From NCBI GenBank assembly GCA_032251435.1, contig JAVVEH010000015.1, positions 28,022-92,021 on the forward strand: a stretch of DNA of 64,000 nt. The letters run 5' to 3'. Below, one piece after another: positions 59,890 to 64,000 of this stretch. Both the position numbers and the translations under genes were made by a program. Position 1 is the stretch's first letter. Every line of letters begins with the position of its first letter. The stretch comes from JAVVEH01 sp032251435. Lineage in GTDB: Bacteria > Verrucomicrobiota > Lentisphaeria > Oligosphaerales > MVZH01. The notes beneath the pieces are model-generated. The model was not told where the DNA came from and ran no database searches. It saw nothing but the letters and a program-made list of their open reading frames with translations.

Positions 59890-60362
59890 TTAACTGCTCC
59901 TTGTATATGATATTCGCTACTATAGCACGAAGAGTAATTTTTGGAATAAATCCAGTCTTGAAAGTCAGAACAATAGGGGGTGCGGCGGTACTCCGTCCGA
60001 ATCACGCACTGGTTCTGTGTCTTCCTTCTTTCTGACAGCTTTCTGGTACACAGGGAGATCAACTTGCCGATCATGAAATACACCATGAATTGGAGCATGA
60101 TCATGATCCCGCACGCGATGACATATTGTGTGTGTTCGGAAAGTGGGATGAACGTGACCAGAGAGACGGTGGGTAGCCAAACCAGCAGGCAAGTGGCGAG
60201 CAGAATGCAGATCACTGCAACACCGACAGGGCTACTGGTGAGGAAATGTGGCATGACAGACCCCTCGACTGGGTTGATGTGCCAGATAATGGTCAAAACC
60301 ATTAGTCCGACACCGACCAGAGACGTCACTATCGCGATCTTGTCTTTCCAGAATCTCTTCAT
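59781..60362 (-). CDS. small multi-pass membrane protein, 3' end uncertain
   Basis: From ATG 60362: MKRFWKDKIAIVTSLVGVGL. Three or four hydrophobic helices are visible (VTSLVGVGLMVLTIIW, GVAVICILLATCLLVWLP, YVIACGIMIMLQFMVYFMIG), ending in a basic loop (CTRKLSERRKTQ). The frame then continues ~75 residues of non-membrane sequence (RRTPYCSDFQDWIYS) and overlaps the DUF4160 gene. That tail coincides with a weak attC-like site (59965-60018), so the original protein probably ended near residue 125. No family recognised. It starts just beyond attC-like site D. Confidence 0.6.
   Translation of the reverse strand: MKRFWKDKIAIVTSLVGVGLMVLTIIWHINPVEGSVMPHFLTSSPVGVAVICILLATCLLVWLPTVSLVTFIPLSEHTQYVIACGIMIMLQFMVYFMIGKLISLCTRKLSERRKTQNQCVIRTEYRRTPYCSDFQDWIYSKNYSSCYSSEYHIQGAVKCQSFLCFKGLSFLFTSWIISDIKSHIFMSSIRSTK
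59965..60018 (-). other. weak attC-like site between membrane-protein and DUF4160 genes
   Basis: Plus-strand ends TCAGAAC and GTTCTGT match the simple-site pattern and complement each other, and the length (54) fits. The inner arms pair only over GTGCG/CGCAC. It lies where a cassette boundary is expected. Confidence 0.35.
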
Positions 60363-60371
60363 TCTCTTCTC

Positions 60372-60426
60372 ACCGAACGTGAGGATCACGCGCCGAGTAT
60401 ACGAGGTCGCGTGAATCCAATTGGTA
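60372..60426 (-). other. attC-like recombination site D
   Basis: Plus-strand ends ACCGAAC and ATTGGTA. GGATCACGCG (60383-60392) pairs with CGCGTGAATCC (60408-60418) over 10 bp with one extra A in the right arm. It begins eight bases after the stop of the secreted-protein gene and ten before the start of the next. Confidence 0.75.
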
Positions 60427-60433
60427 TGCTTCC

Positions 60434-60946
60434 CTATCGGATCTGCCCAAAAAGGACTTTCAACTTTTCGAGGACTTCACTGTCTGTCTGCCCGCCGTGG
60501 GCGAGATTTATCCAGACATTCTGCTCCTTGCCTTCCAAGGGCATCACCCAGGTAAGTGTCTGCCAGTAGGGAGCACGCCCCTTGAACCCAACGGTTGCAC
60601 CGGAATCGTTGACCGGTCTGCGCCATGCTGACGGCAAAGACGCCGCCTGAATGAAAATCCTGATGGTGATGCCTCTGCTCGAAGGTCCCACAACTTCCCG
60701 TGCTTTCTCGGACCACTCTCCCGTCTTCGATCCGTTGTGGACTAAGAATCTCCGAGTCCTGTAGCCCACTTTCAGCTCGTTCCCAGCAACAACCGCAGAT
60801 GCTTTCCCGGCTTCGTCCCCGAATGCAGTAAGGATCTCAGTCTTCAGTGATTCCAGAGACAAATCCTCATTCTCCGCCTGAGCCTGCACGCCCATGAATG
60901 ATACGAGCAGGAAGCCGACGAAGCAGATGGAATAGTGCATTTTCAT
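60434..60946 (-). CDS. small exported protein of unknown function
   Basis: 170 residues. A signal peptide is clear (YSICFVGFLLVSFMGVQAQA). The mature part has ESLKTEILTAFGDEAGKASA, VGYRTRRFLVHNGSKTGEWS, then QTLTWVMPLEGKEQNVWINL, and ends VLEKLKVLFGQIR. No family recognised; the pattern suggests a small periplasmic alpha/beta domain. It lies 15 bases after the zeta-kinase partner gene and just before attC-like site D, so it shares or ends that cassette. Confidence 0.8.
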   Translation of the reverse strand: MKMHYSICFVGFLLVSFMGVQAQAENEDLSLESLKTEILTAFGDEAGKASAVVAGNELKVGYRTRRFLVHNGSKTGEWSEKAREVVGPSSRGITIRIFIQAASLPSAWRRPVNDSGATVGFKGRAPYWQTLTWVMPLEGKEQNVWINLAHGGQTDSEVLEKLKVLFGQIR

Positions 60947-60961
60947 GGTATACCGTGTGGA

Positions 60962-61159
60962 TTACCGGCGTGAAGAATGAGCGTCCGGTGCATTCATTTG
61001 TTCAAGTTCCTTGCTGGGAACCTTCCAGACAACTTCTTTGCCATTCCAAAGCGGAATGCTTTCGTTTTTTCGGACTGCTTCGCCCAAAACCTTTTTGGCA
61101 GCCCGCTTCATTGCCTGCTCTGCCAGACGAGTATCTTCACGCTTTGTTTTAGTTTTCAT
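60962..61159 (-). CDS. small basic partner of the zeta-like kinase
   Basis: 65 residues from ATG 61159: MKTKTKREDTRLAEQAMKRA, AKKVLGEAVRKNESIPLWNG, KEVVWKVPSKELEQM. A basic helix followed by a short strand region, with the tail NAPDAHSSRR possibly read through recombination-site sequence. The ATG lies inside the last codons of the kinase gene (11-base overlap), a toxin-antitoxin-like arrangement. It is probably the antitoxin or regulator of the kinase. The frame opens to 61321, but that part overlaps the kinase. Confidence 0.7.
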   Translation of the reverse strand: MKTKTKREDTRLAEQAMKRAAKKVLGEAVRKNESIPLWNGKEVVWKVPSKELEQMNAPDAHSSRR

Positions 61160-61652
61160 CCAGCAACTCCGGTTCACCTTGGGATGTGTCCCAAACTTTC
61201 CATTCATCAACTGCGCTCTGATACACGGGAAGGTGTAGAAGCCCACGCCGAAATCTGCGACGGATGACATCCGCCGGGATGAAATGGCCGCCATGCCTGA
61301 CCCGTAACCGAACGCGCTCAACTGCTAATTCGGGGGAAGCAAGCTGCAAATAATGCAGGATCACGTAATATCCCAGATTCTGCCAGTGCCGGATCTTCTT
61401 CAGATGGGAAGTTCCGCTCAAAGTGGTCTCCACCCCGAAAGACTCCCCACGGCGACAACATTCAGCAATCCGCTCGAGCATGATTTTCGAGGCCTCTATC
61501 GCCACTCGTTCCGGTGCGAAAGGGGAAATTCCCAAAGCAATCAAATCGGCATTCAGGAAGTTGACAGTTTCACCCTCCTGTGGAAGGAATTCAGTGGCAA
61601 ATGTTGTCTTGCCAGCACCATTTGGCCCCGCAATGATAATGCACTTCTTCAT
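61149..61652 (-). CDS. zeta-toxin-like P-loop kinase
   Basis: 167 residues. KKCIIIAGPNGAGKTTFATE is the Walker A; FLNADLIALGISPFAPERV carries the Asp of zeta/PezT enzymes; GESFGVETTLSGTSHLKKI matches the conserved ETT region; VRHGGHFIPADVIRRRFRR supplies the basic residues. Zeta toxins phosphorylate UDP-N-acetylglucosamine and block wall synthesis; chromosomal relatives of this short type are common with a small downstream partner, as here. ATG 61652 is preferred over TTG 61661. Confidence 0.88.
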   Translation of the reverse strand: MKKCIIIAGPNGAGKTTFATEFLPQEGETVNFLNADLIALGISPFAPERVAIEASKIMLERIAECCRRGESFGVETTLSGTSHLKKIRHWQNLGYYVILHYLQLASPELAVERVRLRVRHGGHFIPADVIRRRFRRGLLHLPVYQSAVDEWKVWDTSQGEPELLDEN

Positions 61653-61920
61653 GTCAAGCAATATAAGGCTGGAAATGAATTATACACCCAGGACAAAAGC
61701 ATAGTCTCTCTTGAACGACTGGGTCTGGGGCTGATAAATGAGCGGCAGCGAATACCAGTCCCAAGCAGCCACTGGTTAAAATAAAACTCTCATAAACATA
61801 CGGGCTTTGACGGCCGGAGACCCGTTTTGACCTTATCCTCGGCACGCCTTACTTTACCGCGGACTCCGCAAAAAGAAAACCCAGAATTTCTCTCGCCCGT
61901 TCTCCCGCATAACGGGATCA

Positions 61921-62000
61921 CTCAAGAACGCTAAGGAACGCCAAGAAGAGGGGGGAAAAGTCAAAAAAAATCCTTTGCGATCTTAGTGCGCCTTTGCGAG
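61921..62000. repeat. AACGCTAAGGAACGCCAAG / CTTTGCGATCTTAG interspersed repeat
   Basis: AAGAACGCTAAGGAACGCCA at 61925-61944 faces TTTGCGATCTTAGTGCGCC and CTTTGCGAG (61975-62000) in loosely inverted form. Similar CTTTGCG/CTTAGCG palindromes are frequent between genes of PVC bacteria. Confidence 0.5.
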
Positions 62001-62015
62001 AGTATTCTCTTCCGT

Positions 62016-62075
62016 TTTTAACGGTTGCGTTCACGCGCGCGGTTTACTGCGTCGCTGTGCAACGCCTTGTTCGCT
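62016..62075 (-). other. attC-like recombination site E
   Basis: Plus-strand ends TTTTAAC and GTTCGCT. GCGTTCAC (62027-62034) pairs with GTGCAACGC (62057-62065) with one extra C in the right arm. Read on the minus strand it begins AGCGAACAAGGCGTTGCAC, very like the left half of many published attC sites. It lies 34 bases after the phosphoesterase stop. Confidence 0.8.
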
Positions 62076-62109
62076 GAGAATGCGCTTTTCCTTGTAAATC
62101 TTCATTCTA

Positions 62110-63051
62110 TCAGTCATCAATCAGGCTCTCTGCCAAGTAGTACGCATCGCTCCACCTACGACGACAATGTTCGCGAAGAAACACACCAAACGTCCCATCC
62201 TTATAGATCTCTAGGATGGTCGAGCGTATGGCATCACCTCTGTGATTCTCCAGAGCGGCAACATCGATTTGAGGGATGTTCTGCGTGTCAACGGTAGAGA
62301 GCTTTCGAAAACAGGACGGCCCTCCCCAATAAGCTTCGCCAATATGAGAATGCCCGTAGAAATGAGCGCGTACATTGCCTGGCAGAGGAAGCATCTGGTT
62401 CAAAACGGGGGATGCTCGCAAGCCTCCTGCAAACGAATTGTGTGCCGCCGTAATGACAGGACCAGGGATACTGCGAATCTCTTCTGTGACAGCTTTGTAG
62501 GATTCGATAGTGTAAGGATAAGCTTCTTTGTCGCCGTGAATCTTGCCGCCAGAGGCGATCCAGGATCCTTGCGGTTGAGCATGATCAGGGAAAAAGAATA
62601 ACGCATAATCCCCCAGTGTCCCTTTGAAATAGAAGTCCGAAAGTCGCTCGGATGTGCGCCAGTCTGGCACCTGCATGAACCGTTCACGGGAGGCGATTTC
62701 CAGTGCTTCGCTGCTCGGCAGAGGTAGGTTGTCCTGCTGACACCAATATGGGTCGAACTCATGGTTTCCGCAGACAAATGTCAACGGTATTCCCAGTGAC
62801 TGGAGTAATTCAGCCTGCATATCTGCCATCTGTTTCACGACATCCAGATCAGCGCCCTGCACCGAGTCCCCCAGATACCAGATCTGCTCGCAAGCCATGT
62901 CCAGTAATTGGAAATCCGTTATTGCTTCGGTCAGGCACTGCCGTGCAACAGTGAGCTCAGACTGCTGCAAGTCGGACATTATCCAAACACGGTGTTGGAC
63001 AGACTCAGCAGTGCTGGCCCAGATGCGTTCAAATGTCGATCTACGACTCAT
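62110..63051 (-). CDS. calcineurin-like metallophosphoesterase
   Basis: 313 residues. The five metallophosphoesterase motifs are visible: WIMSDLQQSE (motif 1, with Gln where His is usual), IWYLGDSVQG (GDxxx), FVCGNHEFDPYW (GNHE), ITAAHNSF (His) and AHFYGHSHIGEA (GHxH). It probably hydrolyses a phosphodiester or monoester; some relatives in defence loci act on DNA or nucleotides. It forms a single-gene cassette between sites F and E. No signal peptide. Confidence 0.9.
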   Translation of the reverse strand: MSRRSTFERIWASTAESVQHRVWIMSDLQQSELTVARQCLTEAITDFQLLDMACEQIWYLGDSVQGADLDVVKQMADMQAELLQSLGIPLTFVCGNHEFDPYWCQQDNLPLPSSEALEIASRERFMQVPDWRTSERLSDFYFKGTLGDYALFFFPDHAQPQGSWIASGGKIHGDKEAYPYTIESYKAVTEEIRSIPGPVITAAHNSFAGGLRASPVLNQMLPLPGNVRAHFYGHSHIGEAYWGGPSCFRKLSTVDTQNIPQIDVAALENHRGDAIRSTILEIYKDGTFGVFLREHCRRRWSDAYYLAESLIDD

Positions 63052-63064
63052 AGCTGTTCCTGTT

Positions 63065-63121
63065 TACGAACAACAGCATCAGCGGGCGCGGTCAGCGATC
63101 CCTTGCATGCACTCGTTATGA
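63065..63121 (-). other. probable attC-like site F
   Basis: Plus-strand ends TACGAAC and GTTATGA at the usual spacing (57 bases). On the minus strand the stop codon of the upstream gene (TAA) lies within the first simple site TCATAAC, as often in integron cassettes. The inner arms do not pair cleanly, so the call is weaker than A-E. Confidence 0.5.
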
Positions 63122-63931
63122 TTTTTCTGACGGTAGCATCTTGACTACGTCGTCAACAATTTTTCCCGAACTAAGCCACAGGGGAAGGAATATCAGATCT
63201 CCAATTCCGCGGGTTTCGTTTACCTTTTTAAAGATTTCTTGGTGGTATTGCTTCGCTTTCTTGAATTCCCTTCCGGCCAGCAATGAGCGCCACTTGTTGA
63301 AATAACCTTTCTTCTCATTGACGTGATCTTCCCCCTTCATCGCCGCTTCCGCCATTTCGGCATCATCAAACATTCTAGCAGCCGACGCGGCAATCCCTTC
63401 ATCCGGGTTTTCCGTTTGCCACACGAAAAACTTTTCCTCAAAAGCCACTGCTGAAAGCAGGTCTCGTAACAACCAGCTGCCATCACCAACCAAATCAGAG
63501 ATCTCCTTTTCTTTTTTGATTTGTTGCAGAATTCTTGTTTTTAGAACAAGCCCAGGCATATCTTCCACAGCCCAATTCTCGAGAAAGTGAACTAGAATCA
63601 TGTTCTTGCCGGGGTTGCTGAGATAGTCTTCCATGAACCGGCGAAACACCATCAGTTCGGGAGAAATCAGCCAAGCGCCAGTTTGGGGCTGGTGTAACAG
63701 CACTGGAGACTCTGTTTTGACAAATAGTCTTCCGAGCTCTTCCCAATCACCTGCCTTAATCTCTTCTTTGCTATCAATTTTCTCGCGAAGTCTGAAAACA
63801 AGAGACGCAATCTTGGGACTACTTGATCTTGACAACGATGCAACGTAGTCTTCATCTAGTTCGGTGGCAGCTGAAAGCCGGACAGAGGAGAATACTAGCA
63901 GAATTTGTGAAATGGTTCTTATCTTTTTCAT
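63116..63931 (-). CDS. exported protein of unknown function
   Basis: 271 residues from ATG 63931. The signal peptide is ISQILLVFSSVRLSAATE. The mature part is mostly alpha-helical and charged (SKEEIKAGDWEELGRLFV, MVFRRFMEDYLSNPGKNMIL, KGEDHVNEKKGYFNKWRSLL). No family recognised. The frame is open to the window edge, but the start at 63931 gives a good signal peptide, so it is probably complete. It is the right-most cassette gene in view and ends within site F. Confidence 0.75.
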   Translation of the reverse strand: MKKIRTISQILLVFSSVRLSAATELDEDYVASLSRSSSPKIASLVFRLREKIDSKEEIKAGDWEELGRLFVKTESPVLLHQPQTGAWLISPELMVFRRFMEDYLSNPGKNMILVHFLENWAVEDMPGLVLKTRILQQIKKEKEISDLVGDGSWLLRDLLSAVAFEEKFFVWQTENPDEGIAASAARMFDDAEMAEAAMKGEDHVNEKKGYFNKWRSLLAGREFKKAKQYHQEIFKKVNETRGIGDLIFLPLWLSSGKIVDDVVKMLPSEKS

Positions 63932-64000
63932 AACAAAGAAGTCAGCGGCGGAGGTACGACATCCGGTGCATTTGTTTGGTATGCGATTTATCTGAATCAA

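Larger units (their letters stand above)
61653..62109. other. 455-base intergenic stretch with a repeat and attC-like site E
   Basis: No gene supported. A dispersed-type repeat (61921-62000) and attC-like site E (62016-62075) account for the left two hundred bases next to the phosphoesterase gene; the rest shows nothing recognisable. Confidence 0.6.

Noticed and set aside
63928..63980. TCATAAC ... GTTTGGT at 53-base spacing before the right-most gene, as another attC
   Set aside because: The outer simple sites fit, but the inner arms do not pair and no single extra base can be identified.
1..64000. tRNA or rRNA genes
   Set aside because: None was recognised by eye; a covariance-model scan would be needed to exclude a tRNA.

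Overview
The window reads as chromosomal DNA of a PVC-group bacterium, most likely Kiritimatiellota or Lentisphaerota. The evidence is a pseudopilin with the FTLIELLVVIAIIGIL signature, a Minf_1886-type small protein, a formylglycine-type sulfatase beside GH78, GH95 and heparinase-like enzymes, SGNH hydrolases and URO-D-like proteins, and dispersed intergenic palindromes of the kind common in these genomes. This assignment is inference; there is no rRNA in the window.

Bases 1-29000 are mostly housekeeping. In order: citrate synthase end, a heptosyltransferase, a seven-gene minus-strand run (dut, amidase, HIT, Minf_1886-like, recQ, two SPFH proteins), grpE-dnaJ, two envelope or secreted proteins, a pseudopilin, an FHA / Ser-Thr kinase / beta-propeller cluster, lon, a NifU-like protein, valS, and a translation run (prs, L25, pth, S6, S18, L9) that ends in a clear rho-independent terminator. 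A class II ribonucleotide reductase follows, with two NrdR-like boxes exactly 31 bp apart in its promoter region.

Bases 31300-52850 are a glycan and peptide degradation region, almost all on the minus strand. One tight operon holds an M24 peptidase, a heparinase II/III-like lyase, an unknown secreted protein, an M28 peptidase and a GH78 rhamnosidase. It is followed by a sulfatase, a transglutaminase-like secreted protein, a GH95 fucosidase carrying in-frame repeat-like DNA, two SGNH hydrolases, a URO-D-like protein and an M42 aminopeptidase. Together they look fit to desulfate, deacylate and hydrolyse fucose- and rhamnose-rich sulfated glycans.

Bases 53000-64000 are accessory. A 931-residue primase-helicase-nuclease of the TOTE conflict-system type lies beside a truncated GH78 fragment. 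From about 57000 to the right edge every gene is small and on the minus strand: toxin-antitoxin pairs, a nucleotidyltransferase pair, DUF4160/DUF2442, a zeta-like kinase, a phosphoesterase and orphan secreted proteins. Between them lie five short imperfect hairpins plus two or three weaker ones. Each begins in AAC-type and ends in GTT-type simple sites, and each of the five has one unpaired base in the same arm. These are the hallmarks of integron attC sites, so this looks like an integron gene-cassette array whose integrase, if present, should lie beyond the right edge.
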